Positions 10,040 to 21,981 of a DNA stretch of 64,000 nucleotides are shown here, one piece after another. The stretch lies in contig JAECUM010096223.1 of NCBI GenBank assembly GCA_016617855.1, positions 62,001 through 126,000 of the forward strand. The letters are read 5' to 3'. A program made the position numbers and the translations under genes. Under the pieces are notes generated by a model. The model was not told the DNA's origin. It did not search any database and saw nothing but the letters and a program-made list of their open reading frames with translations. The stretch comes from Megalonaias nervosa (Eukaryota > Mollusca > Bivalvia > Unionida > Unionidae). Numbering within the stretch: the first letter of the stretch is position 1; each line of letters opens with the position of its first letter.

Positions 10040-11230
10040 TAGCTCACCTGGCCACAAGGCCATGTGAGCTTAAGGTATGGTCTGTCATTATTTTGTGCAT
10101 CATCTGTTGTCCGTAGTGCATCAACAACTTGCAGTTGCTACAATTACAGCTTCTGAAAAAACTTGAGGCAGAAATTGACCAAATTTGAAAGAAGGCATCC
10201 AGCCATGAAGCTCTTTAAAATTTGTTGAAATGTTACCGATTGGCCATCAAATTTGGCTCCCATTACTATAAATAGAAATACCTTTAAACTTGAACAGAAT
10301 TTGACCTCAGTTAACAGGAAGCATTCCGGCATGATGGTCTTGCAAATTTGTTCCAGTGATGCTGTACCACCTTCAGATATGGATATCATTACTAAACACA
10401 AAAAATATGGAAATGACTTCTCAGAATTTGTTCAGCAGAATTTGACCAAATTTGACAGAATCCAGCAGGGGAATAAAACTGAATTTTATCCTTATCTGGA
10501 GTATAACTGTGGAACCACTGAAAATTTTAATGAAAATTTTACCAGTTATATATCATGACTAAACTGTGTCAAATACAGTAGCTATGCCCACACCTCAAGG
10601 CCAAGGTCACAGCAAAGGAATGTATAAATTAGTGACCTGTTCATGTACTTTATAACTTTTAAATTCATGATGTAAACTTTTGAAGTAACTTTTGCCTGTT
10701 ATATATCTTGACTTTATGGTGCCTCATGTATTGAGTCATATCCCCTGATTCTAGGTCAAGGTCACGGTAATATCAGTCACTAGGTATCCTTATTCAGATT
10801 TTTTTTAACCCATGTAGATATTTTGATGAAGTTTTACCAGTTGTACACAGTATATAACATTAAAGTCCCTAGTTCAAAAGCCAAGGTCATTAGTAGGGAA
10901 AAGGTCATGACATTGGCATATCTTTTGCCATTAGTGATACTGTTATTTTTATTCTGAAAAATTAAGAATAGCAACTTTATATTTCTGAACAGAGAATCTA
11001 CATCACAATATCACTTGTATCCCCATGATTATTTAGTACAGAGGGATATAGCTGTGATCTTGTCCATTTCTCTGTTAACGTTTTTGTTTTCTGTGGCATA
11101 AATCTTAAGACCATTTCTACTAAATTTGATACACATCAGGCCAGTTGTGTAGATGTGCCTTCATATGTAGAATTTTCTACTTTCATTATTGTTCATGTTA
11201 CCATGGAAACAAAGTGGGTATAAGTATATA
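10040..11230 (+). repeat. Long interspersed repeat with terminal palindrome
   Basis: It opens with an imperfect palindrome at 10041-10070 (AGCTCACCTGGCC, 4-nt loop, GGCCATGTGAGCT). Degenerate sub-repeats of about 100-130 bp follow. The first type contains 'cagaatttgaccaaatttgacag' and 'atggtcttgcaaatttgtt'; from about 10520 a second type contains 'aattttaccagttatatatc' and 'aaggccaaggtcacagcaaagg'. The same two sub-repeat types appear at 28983-30214 and 52560-53500. The downstream end is uncertain. The 85- and 101-codon frames inside are repeat by-products. Confidence 0.72.
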
Positions 11231-11385
11231 AACTGACATTGCCAGAAAATAGGGTACCAGGATAAGTATGTAGGAACTGAATAAAAATTGAGAGTTGTAG
11301 ATGGTAGGGCTTATTCATTTTGAGTCGTCACAGGTAGAACAGGCAGATGTTATCTCTATTTGACTCCAATAAATCCAAATCTTTG

Positions 11386-11469
11386 CTATTGAATAATCAT
11401 TGCTATTGTTGAATGTCTTAAGCAGCACTATTGAATAATCATTGCTATTGTTGAATGTCTTAAGCAGCT
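11386..11469. repeat. Exact 42-bp tandem duplication
   Basis: Units 11386-11427 and 11428-11469 are identical as read ('ctattgaataatcattgcta' through 'gtcttaagcagca'). This looks like a recent slippage or duplication. Confidence 0.9.
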
Positions 11470-11929
11470 ACTTGTGGAAAGTGAGAATTGCCTTCCATAG
11501 CAAGAGATTGTTGTTTTGTAGAGGCTCATTTTTGTAGGGAAAGTGTTACAGTGCTTAGGGTATGTACTTAAATAGATTTGACCTGGATGGCAGGTTTTAC
11601 TGTATTTACAGCAAATAAAAATATTCATGTATAGTGAATCGCTTTACGTTTTTTGGGTATCAGTTGTTGATGTTTTGCAATAATGTTTATGCACCATTGA
11701 AAATAATGTTCTCGTCAGTGCATACTGTGGGGGATTGTTATGGTTGGTTGGGGTGGGGTGCTCCAAATATTTTAATTAAACTATTATAGAAGTCCCACCC
11801 AGGCTTGATTTTGTTGGAAGTTAAATTTAGTGAAAGATAGATGTAAAGCTCCGAGCTCCCAGTTGGCAATGCCGACAGTTAGATGGTTAAATATACAAAA
11901 AGAGTGAAATTCAATGAAAAACAATTTAA
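11470..11929. other. No gene seen
   Basis: AT-rich DNA up to the compositional boundary near 11.93 kb. Confidence 0.5.
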
Positions 11930-13440
11930 CAGCAAATCAGTAGTCAAATGATTCAAATTTCCGATTACACTCCTTCCACTCGACCCTTTAATAGCCTATT
12001 TCATCACTTGATTAGCAGTGTAAGATTGAATGCCACCTGTCCTTGTATTCTATTCATCTGTGGTATTCTTCTCTCCCCAATTTCTCCCAATTCCTTCTTC
12101 TCTTCCTCCCCTACTTTCTCCAGATTCCTTCTCCTCCTCCGATACTGTTCGGCTAGTCTCAATTCCTTCTCCACCTCTTGGAGTCTCGGGACTCAATTGA
12201 ACCAAAAGCTCTCTGTCCCCTAAAAAGCTTCCTGTGAAAACACAAGGACAGCATAATATTTTCCTTAGCCCTCTCATCTCACACTGCACACAGCCTATCA
12301 TCAGATAACGGCTATTAAATTTCTTTGGTCACGCATTCATTCACATCGAGATACCCATACGTTCTTGTATGGTAAAACAATGTCATAATCCAGCATGGTA
12401 TCAATTCTTATACATACATCGATAAATTCTGTCACATCAGTACATATTCCTAATCCCGTTATGCTACACAATATCACAATAATCAGACACATTCCTTTAC
12501 CTTACACTCATACAAAGTACACAAATATTCAAATATCCATGCTCTGATATATGCATACATCCATAGTAACTAATCTTACATACTTCAACCATTTTGCATA
12601 CTCACAATTCAGGCATGTGTAAATTCTAACATAATGCATTAATAAATGCACGGGTTTACTACAGAGTAACCTAATAGTGAATTACAAAGTTAATTCTGAC
12701 CACAAGCTAACAATCTACATAATTCTGTATGTAATACTCAAGCCCATTTCTCAAGTACACATGTAAATGAACACTACAAAGGTAATTCTACATACTAAAC
12801 GATGCTAGTAATTAAGTATACATACTGCAAATAATTACAATTATGATGCCGTAATATTCTGCAAAAATCGAGCAAATAACTTACTGACCTTTTGAAGCTT
12901 TGTCTTTTCTTAGAATCTACCTCTAAATTTTACCGCCAAATTACGAGTGGCTTTTCTCAGAGTAACCCTATTGCTCAGGAATCTTCCTAGGCGAAACTAT
13001 CTTTTTGTTTACAAGTTCAGAAAGGGATCATTTGTGCAGAATTGTAATCACACCCTCTATTTCAATTCCGATTGGATGTCGTTGTGAACTGATCCATCCA
13101 GCTTAGCAGACAATGTCCCTCCTGCTGTCTGTCAATGTGGGGACGGATAAGAATATGCCCCGTTCACCATGTGGACTTCCTTTTGATCTTGGGACTAATC
13201 TTTAACACCTAGGTGTGATAACTACAAGCCATTGTTAAATAGTGCGATCTATTGCCTTTGCCGATTCAAGATTCCAGGTCTCTGGCCGGTTCTGTAACCT
13301 TGCATAAGAGATTAACACTGGTCCCCCGACAATGTTTGGACATCAAACACATCGCCACAGTAATATTATAGCTTATACATAACTTTATAGCTGGGGCTTA
13401 GCAAACATGACACATACAATAACGAAATATAGAAGGGGGG
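11930..13440 (-). other. Compositionally distinct island, possible LTR-element or gene 5' relic
   Basis: Unlike its T-rich surroundings, this stretch is A/C-rich on plus (T/G-rich on minus), has more CpG and lacks the repeats seen elsewhere. On minus it offers TATAAAG (about 13386-13392), a consensus donor GTAAGT (revcomp of 'acttac', about 12880-12885) and an acceptor-like 'tgttttcacag' (about 12232-12242). After that comes about 200 bp of purine-rich sequence (12050-12230) whose minus frames are open and full of Glu/Lys/Arg. It also contains a TGTG...CACA pair (about 13414 down to 12233) that could be LTR ends. I cannot choose between a solo LTR plus leader of another retroelement and a host 5' untranslated region. 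Confidence 0.35.
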
Positions 13441-13578
13441 CGTGTGTCATTCATATAGGCATCAATGTTAATTGAGCGTTCAGATTATGATTTGTGGCAA
13501 TTTTGTCTCATTGAATGTAGACAAAAGCTACAAATCTATAGACAAACTGTACAAATCTCAATACAGGATGTACTAGTC

Positions 13579-13763
13579 CAGGGGTTGGCAACCTATTTTA
13601 CATAGCGTTCCACTTTTTTCCAGATTAATTACAAAACGAACGAGCACATGCCACCAGTAAGAGTAACACTTAAAATTGAGATTTTTGGCTGCCCTTCGCA
13701 TGCCACACAAAACCTCTTGATGTGCCACCTTGTGGCACGCATTCCATAGGTTGCCAACCCCTG
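13579..13763. mobile_element. hAT-type MITE, 185 bp
   Basis: Perfect 18-bp terminal inverted repeats CAGGGGTTGGCAACCTAT are flanked by an identical 8-bp target duplication, TACTAGTC (13571-13578 and 13764-13771). The terminal CAGGGG..GGCAACC and the 8-bp duplication are hAT superfamily features. It is too short to encode a transposase. The intact duplication suggests a fairly recent insertion. Confidence 0.93.
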
Positions 13764-13771
13764 TACTAGTC

Positions 13772-16536
13772 TACAGACAGACTGTACAAATTTATTGATG
13801 GAAAACAAAATAAAGTTGCTGGAGAAAAATGATTTTTGAAATGGGGAATCTAGAATTACAGTTATATTTATATATCATCTTACTGAAATAATTTAGATAA
13901 TTTACTGCATTATGGAATTTGATATAGCATTTGCACAGTTAAAAATGAGAAATTTAGAATTTTGATTTTTTTTTTTGTCTTCCACACTGAAGATGATGCT
14001 TCTGTTCAGCACTCAGAAAAGCCTGTAGTGACACTAATGATGACAGAATTGCCAATGGCAATACAAATTTTCAGATGGAGATTCAACTCAATAAAAATGA
14101 CATGTATTTGCCAGTTGAAAAGTTTGGTGCTGTTGCCTGCAGATTCTTGCTTTGAAGTTGCTGATGTCAGCTAATTTATCTTATTTTCAAGATCATATAT
14201 GTATATGATGCAAGGGACAAAGAAATGTGCAGATGTACAATTTAGTAATAAATAAACTATTAATTTGAAAAGGTCAGTTTTAGAGAAATGGGGGTGGGGG
14301 AGATCATGAAAGAAAATACTAGTTAATGATAGGTAATTATAAAATGTGAGTGGTAGCCAGATCCAGAACAAAAAAATTACACAGTGCAGCTTTTTCTGGT
14401 ACATAATTTCTTCAAACATGACTGTATTTTTCAGAGAAAACTTGGCAGTTTGTTTGGAATTGTTAAATGTCACCGTAGAAAAGGAATTTGTCCACTGGTA
14501 GTTTTGTCAGTTTAATGTGAGGTTAAATTCTATTTACATTTGAAGTCACTTTTGATGTCACTTAAAGTTATTATGTATTAATGGGCATTACCTGCAGGCA
14601 GTATCAAACATAGTTTTACCAGTTCTCTCATATTCATAGCAACACCATCTCCACTACTAAACATGGTGTATACACTCAGAAGAAACCATTACCTTTGAGT
14701 TTTTTAAAGGTGTCAACCATTTTGACTGCTCAGATCATTCAGGGTCTTAAAATTTATAACTGTTTGTGCATAGGCATAAAAATCAGAATTTCATAACTGG
14801 TTGAATAAAAAGGCAGTAAAAATATTAAATATGCCTTTACCCAAGTATCATGCACAAATCATAAAAATCATAAGAAGGTTATATATTTGGATTTTGATGC
14901 AAATAACATATCAGATAAACCAAATAAATTTTATTCATTTTATTTAGAGGTTATTCCGTAATGATTACCTTTGGCTGACTTTTTCAAATGAATTATTCCA
15001 ATGGGCCCCTTTTTTTCAAACTTGGATGAAACACTGCATCTGTAGTTTCCAAACTTTGTGGATTACACGCACATAGGGTAAGTAGGAACTCTCTCAATTA
15101 AGGTCAAAGTTCAAGATTCTAGTGAATAAAAGAAGAGTTGTTTCACCACAGTAACTGTTGTTCTCCATATCTTTCATTACCAAACTTTGTGGATGGTTTG
15201 CACTTTGGGTAAGGAGGAAACCTATAGATAGTTCTCGAATAACGTCATCAGGCAGATTTACTGTTGACTTTATATGGTGTTTGGAAGTTGAAATAAATTC
15301 GTTCAATCTAATGATAATTTTATGAAAATTACATATATAAACAGAATGCAAATCAAGCTTTCTGTTAGAATCTATTGTGATTTATAAGTTAACTTTCTTT
15401 TTCAGTGTGCCCTGTTAAAAATAGTAAATTTTGGTGATTACATATAGGAGAAACTGCCAGGTTGCCCAACATCCAAGTAAAATGGGCAGAATATCATCTG
15501 CTAGTGACCTGATTGGGAAGCATCTATTGATTTGGGAGTCAAAAGGTTGTGGTCACAAAGACTGAAAGAAGAAAAGTGGTTTTTGCACACAAATTTATCT
15601 GCATATAAGACGATTAAGCATTAGGTGGGCTTAAAATGTGTCTTTTATATTACTCTTGTTTGATTATTTCCTCATAAGCTTTGTCATGGAATAGAGGTAA
15701 GATGCTGGAAGAGGCAGGTGTGTATTTACAGCATTCCTGAAGTTCTTCTTTGCCATTATGAAATTATTTTTGAAGAAAAGCTAAATGATCAGACCATAAT
15801 AATAGCATTTCATTTTGCATTGTGATCCCAAATAGGACAGATATACATTTTATCCAGTTACTTATCCTGAGATTTTCCTTCATTTACTGGGATGTTTGGA
15901 ATTCTGGTTTATAGACAAGAATGGCAGAGAAAAATCTTGACAAGCAGGTGCCCCTAGTCTGTGTTCTGTCTAAAGGAGGGTCTAAATGAGAAACCTATTT
16001 CCTATATACTTATTTTTCCTTCCTCATAATTGCATCATTTACACCATTCCAGTTTATGTAAATCAATTTTAATGACTACAGTTGAGCTTGGAAACTATAT
16101 TCATAAATATTTTTTTATTCCAAAACTACTTGAATTAAGTATTGTGGTTCAAAATCCTGTTCAGTAAAATATTGTATTGTTAACATTGACTGAATTGGTG
16201 AAATTTTCCTGACTCTTAAGACAATATGATTTACTTCAACTAGTTAAAAGCCATTATTGAATAGAAAACACTTGTATGGGATATTAGACATTTGGTACTA
16301 TTTATTTCCATTCACATAATCTTGGGTCTAAAAATAAAAATGCTCTTTTAAATGCATGTTTAAATTTATTAGCAAGAGTTTCTAAAATTTGTTTCTGTTG
16401 AAAATTCTGCAGTTAAGTAAGGTTTTTAAACTTTACTAAACTGGGCACAATAAGCAGGAGGGGTAACGGGATCATCTATGAAAAGTTAAATAACTGAAAC
16501 CAAATGAGATATTGAGGTTGCTTGAATGGAGAACCT
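13772..16536. other. No gene; a two-unit repeat at 15030-15245
   Basis: At about 15030-15245 a block 'ccaaactttgtggat...gcac(a/t)...gggtaa(g)taggaa' occurs twice. A relative lies at 27335-27500 ('caaactttggggatggcttgcacttagggtaataaggaa'). This looks like another long non-coding repeat with sub-repeats. The rest is AT-rich. A 70-codon frame at 13962-14174 and a 100-codon minus frame at 14171-14473 show no domains. Confidence 0.5.
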
Positions 16537-16660
16537 AAAGTTTCATCCATGAAAATTTCATGATTGAAATTAAAAAAAAAAGACCTCTAGTTTGGTCAGA
16601 TGGAGGAGATAAACATGTTCACTTGAAACAAATATACCAAAAATTTTAAAGGAATAACAA
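16537..16660 (+). repeat. 120-bp interspersed repeat, copy 1
   Basis: 'tttcatgattgaaatt', 'ctagtttggtcagat' and 'aaacaaatataccaaaaattttaaag' recur in the same order at 17655-17775, about 1.1 kb away, with about 15 percent difference by eye. Confidence 0.75.
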
Positions 16661-17199
16661 TTTTTTTTTATAATGTGATAGTATGGTTGAGAAATAAAGT
16701 ATAAATTGATGAATCCCCAAGTTCCAACTGCCTACCATCAGATGTCAGTCAGGCATTGTTTATTCAGCTTTGGAATTGATCCTTGCCCACTTTAAAGTGG
16801 GTTCTGTTTGATTTATGACATAATAACCTCTAGGATGCTAAGCTTCTCCAACTGTAAAGCTGCCTGGTTGACTGATGGTCTGTCACTTGGCCAGTTTTGT
16901 TTTAAAACATATACAGATTAATAATGTTATTGCTTCACTATTCTTTACCCAATTTTCATGAAATTTTCACTATGAACCAACAATACTCTCTACTGTAGTT
17001 GTAAAAGTTTCAAATGGAAAGCTCAGATTATTAAGTAAATGCAGTATTAATTAGTTGGGATTTTTATCTGTGATTTGGGTATTTGTCAGTTGGTTTTTGT
17101 GTTCATACTTCCTGCAGATTAAATTGTATGAATAAAATATCATCATCATGCAGGTCTTCTGTTTTAATTTATAATTGTCAGAATTCAAAAACTTGATGT

Positions 17200-17372
17200 T
17201 TGCTCATTGTTTAAGACATTGGACTTGTGACCAGGAAGGTACATTATTGATTACCACCATTTGATTAACCTGAATTGGCTACTGTGGTGTACTTGTCTTG
17301 GCATGTTATCTTGAAAGTGTTGCTGTACTGTAAAACATCTACAAAACCTAAAACAAACTGCAGGCCCTAATT
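17200..17372 (+). repeat. tRNA-derived SINE, degenerate
   Basis: 'tttaagacattggacttgtgacc' is the decayed tRNA-like head. The body 'ggctactgtggtgtacttgtcttggca' and 'gtgttgctgtactgtaaaac' matches the SINE at 20378-20545. Confidence 0.5.
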
Positions 17373-17654
17373 GAACAATCAAAATAAATGTAGGCTGCTC
17401 TGTGTACTCATTTATGTATCAGCTTATTTGAATGAGTAATTTTGTTGTGAAAAATTTAGTGATTGCAGAAGAACAAGTATTGTGAACATTTCAGTAAATG
17501 TTAATGAAAATGTTGAAGTTAACAATTTATTTAAAGAGGTGATGGTAAATTCTTTCTTTTGCCTAACTTGGTTGGGTATGCACTTGTCAGGCTATCTGAT
17601 TATGTACAGTTAACCTCATTGGCAATCAAATTAATTTGCTCTAATGAAGAACTA

Positions 17655-17775
17655 AAAGATCCATCACTAAAAATTTCATGATTGAAATTTTAAAAAAGTC
17701 ATCTAGTTTAGTCAGATAGAGGAGAAAAAATGATCACTTGAGACAAATGTACCAAAAAATTTTAAAGTAATAAGT
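17655..17775 (+). repeat. 120-bp interspersed repeat, copy 2
   Basis: Direct-oriented partner of 16537-16660. It runs into the 33-bp tandem repeat that follows. Confidence 0.75.
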
Positions 17776-17892
17776 CAGACTTGACAGTAGAAACAAGGTG
17801 TAACAAGTCAGACTTGACAGTGGAAACAAGGTGTAACAAGCAGACTTGAAGTTAGAAACAAGGCTTGACAAGTCATACTTAACAGTGGAACC
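17772..17892. repeat. 33-bp tandem repeat, ~3.6 units
   Basis: Units 'aagtcagacttgacagtag' plus 'aaacaaggtgtaac' begin at 17772, 17805, 17838 and 17870. The later two have lost a base each and carry substitutions. Confidence 0.85.
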
Positions 17893-18047
17893 AGATGAAA
17901 TGTGGAAATTTTCCTTACCAACAGAACAGGTTTTGATAAATTCTTATGGCTGTTTGCAACACATTTTCATGAGAAAATTGACTTGGCAACCAGATATTTA
18001 TGAAATTTATTGGTGAGTTCAGATTTTGGCCCAGCTTAATTCATTAA

Positions 18048-18657
18048 CCCCTGAAGGATTTTTCATTTTCGCCTGAAATGTGAGTAGGAAACACATTTTG
18101 GGGGCTATTTCTAAATACATCCTAATACATTGACTTCCAAGAGATTTCCAGTGAACCTAATGCCTAATTGTGTTAGAAATGTCATTTTTCATGGTCTGTT
18201 TCACTCGCGCTTGAGCAGAAGGGTAAAAGTTGGAGTTCTTTTTCTTTTTTTTTTTTATAATTTTTTTTGGCTTAACAGACCAATCATTTTTGTATCTGAC
18301 CACTTTTTATTCCAAATCCCCATCTTATCCTACTTTTTGCAGAGGTTCACCTGTCTGTGTGCAGTTCAGATTGGTCTGCCTTTGATCTGAGGCAAAAAAG
18401 TCTAAAATCCGGACACAAAATCAGATTTCAATTATGGGCAAAGTTTTGGTGGAAAAAAATTGGGTCCAAAAAATGATGATTTTCCCTCTGTATTTTGTAG
18501 TGCAACTAGAAAGTGCAGATTATTTGGTATCATTGTAGAGCTACGTCTGCCTACCTTTCTATAATACCACCCACTTTAGTGTATCTTAAATGACTTTGAT
18601 GCTATAGAGCATGGAAGTAGGTTGCTACCTCCTGATGCGTGAACAAGGTGCCAGGGG
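18048..18657. mobile_element. piggyBac-type MITE flanked by TTAA
   Basis: TTAA (18044-18047) is followed by CCCCTGAAGG, and the right end GTGCCAGGGG is followed by TTAA (18658-18661). The ends are inverted over CCCCTG. A TTAA duplication with termini starting CCC is the mark of piggyBac elements. The 610-bp interior has no transposase. An 86-codon frame at 18130-18390 has no similarity that I recognise. Confidence 0.78.
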
Positions 18658-18661
18658 TTAA

Positions 18662-20377
18662 TGAGTTAACGTGAGTTCTCTTGGTAATGCATATCATGTG
18701 TGGGTTAGTCTCATTGAGAAACCATTCTTTCCAGTTTTAATATATTCCATTAATAATATTCCCTGAAGAACACACATGATGCTGCTAAAGATTTCCATGC
18801 TGCTATACATCACTCTTCAAAGTTCTTCACAAGTATACCTTTGTTTTAATTTTGAGAAGCACTCATTAAGGTTTTGCTCCTGATTTTTGTACCATAGGGA
18901 AAGGTAAAATCTATAAAGAAAATGTGTTTTCTGGATTTCCTGGTCATCCTTCTTATTAACCCCCTCCCCCTCCAATGTATACATCTTAAGGGAGGTTTCA
19001 AGAACCCACACTTGTCTTCATTTTGATAGCTGAATGACAGTGTTTGGTTTAGGTTTAAAAGTACTCAGCGATGCCTTTCCAGTGATGTGAATCTTTTCGA
19101 AGATTGTTTAGTTCTGAATGTCTGTTTTCACTTTCTGAACTTCAGAGGTACTAGTAAATTACTCACCTCTAATATTTTCTTTTTAGATTTAAAAAAAAAA
19201 AAAAAATTGTTAAAATTTAATCAGTGCACTTTAAAAAACAAAATAGTAATCCTTTAGTGTGTGAAATTTTTTTTCTTTATTTAAAGAATAGGCAAAGTTT
19301 TTGTGTTTGTTATTGTATTTTAAATTCATTTCATGAACTGTTTCAGGCATCACATGGTTTTCCCAATTAAATGTCAAACCAAGTAGGTGAAAGAAATGTT
19401 AAGTGTATCTTAAGCTGAGAGTTGCAGAGCAAACAACTTTGCACTGTACCTCTCCTCCTTAAGCAGTGCTCTCTGCCTCCCTTTGCCTTTTGGCATTTTG
19501 CATCATATTAAAATAATGCCACAATAAACACGGGAAGTATTTTTCTGATCTTCTGCAAGTGTTGACTCAAGAGTTGTAGATAATTTCTTAAGTTTGGCTG
19601 TCATAGGACATCCATGTTCCATGAAGACATTTATAATTTTGGTAATATTTAATGAAAATCAAAATGAAAATTTGCTCAGACAGGATTTTTTGTTTTTGCT
19701 TGGGCTCATTCAGTTTAAATAAATTTTCGTTGCTTTTTCTTAACAGTTTTTGATGAAATATGCTAAAATGGCAACCAGCTGCTACCATTTGCCTGCTGCG
19801 CATGTTCTTGTCATAGCAAGATGAGTTATATCTTGTTATCTCAATAGCAGTACCCATCTGCATTCTTTACCTGTGTTGCACTGTATACATTTCTGTTGCT
19901 ATTGGCACTAGCTAGTGAAATGACAGGATTTGCCCTTTGACTTTCTTATTCATGGAAATGTTTGCCCTATTTGTAAAGTTGGGATGGCTGAATAAAATGG
20001 ACAAAAAGTGATTACAAACTTCTTTTTGAGGCAGTGTTGCTCTTTTTCAGAACTGGCATCAGACTCAATTGTCAGACTGATTATTGGTGAGATAATCAAG
20101 GATGTATTTACGAGTCTAAAGACAAAAAAACCCACTGTTGGCATCCAACAATCCTCACTCTCCCTCTCTCTTTGATTAAAAAATCATGGTACTAATTTTA
20201 CGACAAAAGTGTAAGGAACAAAAAGTATAACAATATGTTGCCATGTTTGCACACTGTAACATTTCAGTCAGATAAACCCTGAGGATCAGTTTTATGGAAT
20301 TCATATGACAGACTGTATACAACAGAATAATAAGTCATTTTTAGCAATTACTACATTTTTCTTTAAGGAACAAGGGT
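18662..20377. other. No gene seen
   Basis: AT-rich DNA with a poly-A run near 19190. The small minus frames at 18817, 19588 and 19950 show no domains and no paired splice sites. Confidence 0.5.
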
Positions 20378-20545
20378 GACTTGATGGGCAGCTTGTTGGT
20401 CTCACAACCAAAGTTTGCAGGTTAAAATCATACAGTCTGGGTTGGCTACCATAGTGTATCCATTGGCAAGTCATTTTGCTTTAATTGTCCTGACATGAAA
20501 TAACCTATTTGTGTTGCTGTACCATAAGCAGCAAGCCAAACCAAA
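20378..20545 (+). repeat. tRNA-derived SINE
   Basis: A tRNA-like head ('gggcagcttgttggtctcac...gcaggttaaaatcatac', A- and B-box-like) is followed by the body 'gggttggctaccatagtgtatccattggcaagtcattttgc' and 'tttgtgttgctgtaccataagc'. The tail 'aaaccaaaccaaaccc' is an A-rich tetramer repeat. Confidence 0.65.
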
Positions 20546-21611
20546 CCAAACCCAATTCATTGCCATCTGTGGTGCACTACCATACCAGACTCTAACAGGG
20601 AGGGATTAAATATGTGTAACAAGGGGTGGTGATGGCATTATTGCTAGACTGACATACAGATTTGTGAATTATTGATTTGGCATGAATTTGATTTGTGACA
20701 AATGGACAGTCAGATGAGCAGACTGACAAAGAGGTAAGTACAAGGAAAACAAGTACAAAGTAGCAATTGCCTGTTAAATTACCTTACATATATATCAACA
20801 CCTCAGATTTAATGTTCGAATGCCATTGGAATAACACTTTATTTTAGCATCAAATATTTTACTGAATTATGGAAAAGAAAATCTGCATTTTATTAAAGTG
20901 CCGAGTCTCATCCATTGTATGTAATGATTGGCTTTCTGACTTGAGGTTTGTTATTTTCTTTTCAAGATAAAATCAAGACATTTAGTATTTTTTTGTGAAT
21001 CATTAATACTTGTCATTGTTGCACATTTTGGTTTTAAATATTTATTAAAAACCAAGTTCAATTTCTAAAAGATTATGAAAAATGTACCCTTGTTTATAAA
21101 TAAAGATACTTGAAAACAAAAGATGGAGATGTCATGGATGTCTTATTTGTCAAAGGGGTCATGTGATATTTTTTCTCAGTATCTTAAAAACTTGAGATCA
21201 TTCTCCAGTGAAATAAGATGTACATGTATTTCAAACTTTGGTCAGTGTTCCTGCTGAATTCTTAGAAATCCCCAAATCCATCAGATATGCCAGGCCCCTT
21301 TTCTTTTTGTCATATGTCTCGTTTATATTTGCTTAACTATTTCTTTATGAAAAATATTTCTTTCAGACAACCATCCTTTGAAATTTCACCAAACAACAGT
21401 ATTCTATGCACCTAATTCAGTTTTTTTTTAATGTCTGTGGACAGCAAAATAAGTTTCTTCCATGAAAGTATAACACTTAATTGACAGGCATTTCCATGTC
21501 AAATGAGATGATAACATTTTATTTGATCATGTTTTCAAATAAGCGTTGGAGGATGATTATAAAGATTACTTGTTGTTGCTGGTTTGTTTTTCTTTTACAT
21601 TAGGGTGTAAG

Positions 21612-21858
21612 CTACTGGTGGCCTAAAGTGGTTAGAGCATCCTCTTCAGATGTGGGAGGTCATCGTTTGGAACCTTGGCTGAGTCATACCAAAGACTTAT
21701 AAAAATGGTACTAACAGCTACCTCGCTTGGCGCTCAGCATTAAGTTTGTGTTGGGACTGGACAGCCCGTTGTCAGGATAATATGACTGGGTGGGACATGA
21801 TGCTATATGTCTCTGGTATGATGCCCCAGTGTTAAATATCACTATAAACTGACACACT
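21612..21858 (+). repeat. tRNA-derived SINE, 'cctcgcttggcgctcagcat' family
   Basis: The head 'gtggcctaaagtggttagagcatcc' holds a pol III A box and 'ggtcatcgtttggaac' a B box. The body contains 'ctacctcgcttggcgctcagcattaag' and 'gatgccccagtgttaaatatcactataa', which I recognise as a conserved SINE core common in molluscs. It is followed by a CA microsatellite at 21914. Confidence 0.78.
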
Positions 21859-21913
21859 GCAGACATCATAGTGGTAGGATTAAAATTGTTAGAGCTAAAT
21901 TAAAAAACTAAAT

Positions 21914-21914
21914 C

Positions 21915-21980
<66 letters not shown>
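21914..21980. repeat. (CA)n microsatellite
   Basis: About 33 CA units with one interrupting A. Confidence 0.98.
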
Positions 21981-21981
<1 letters not shown>

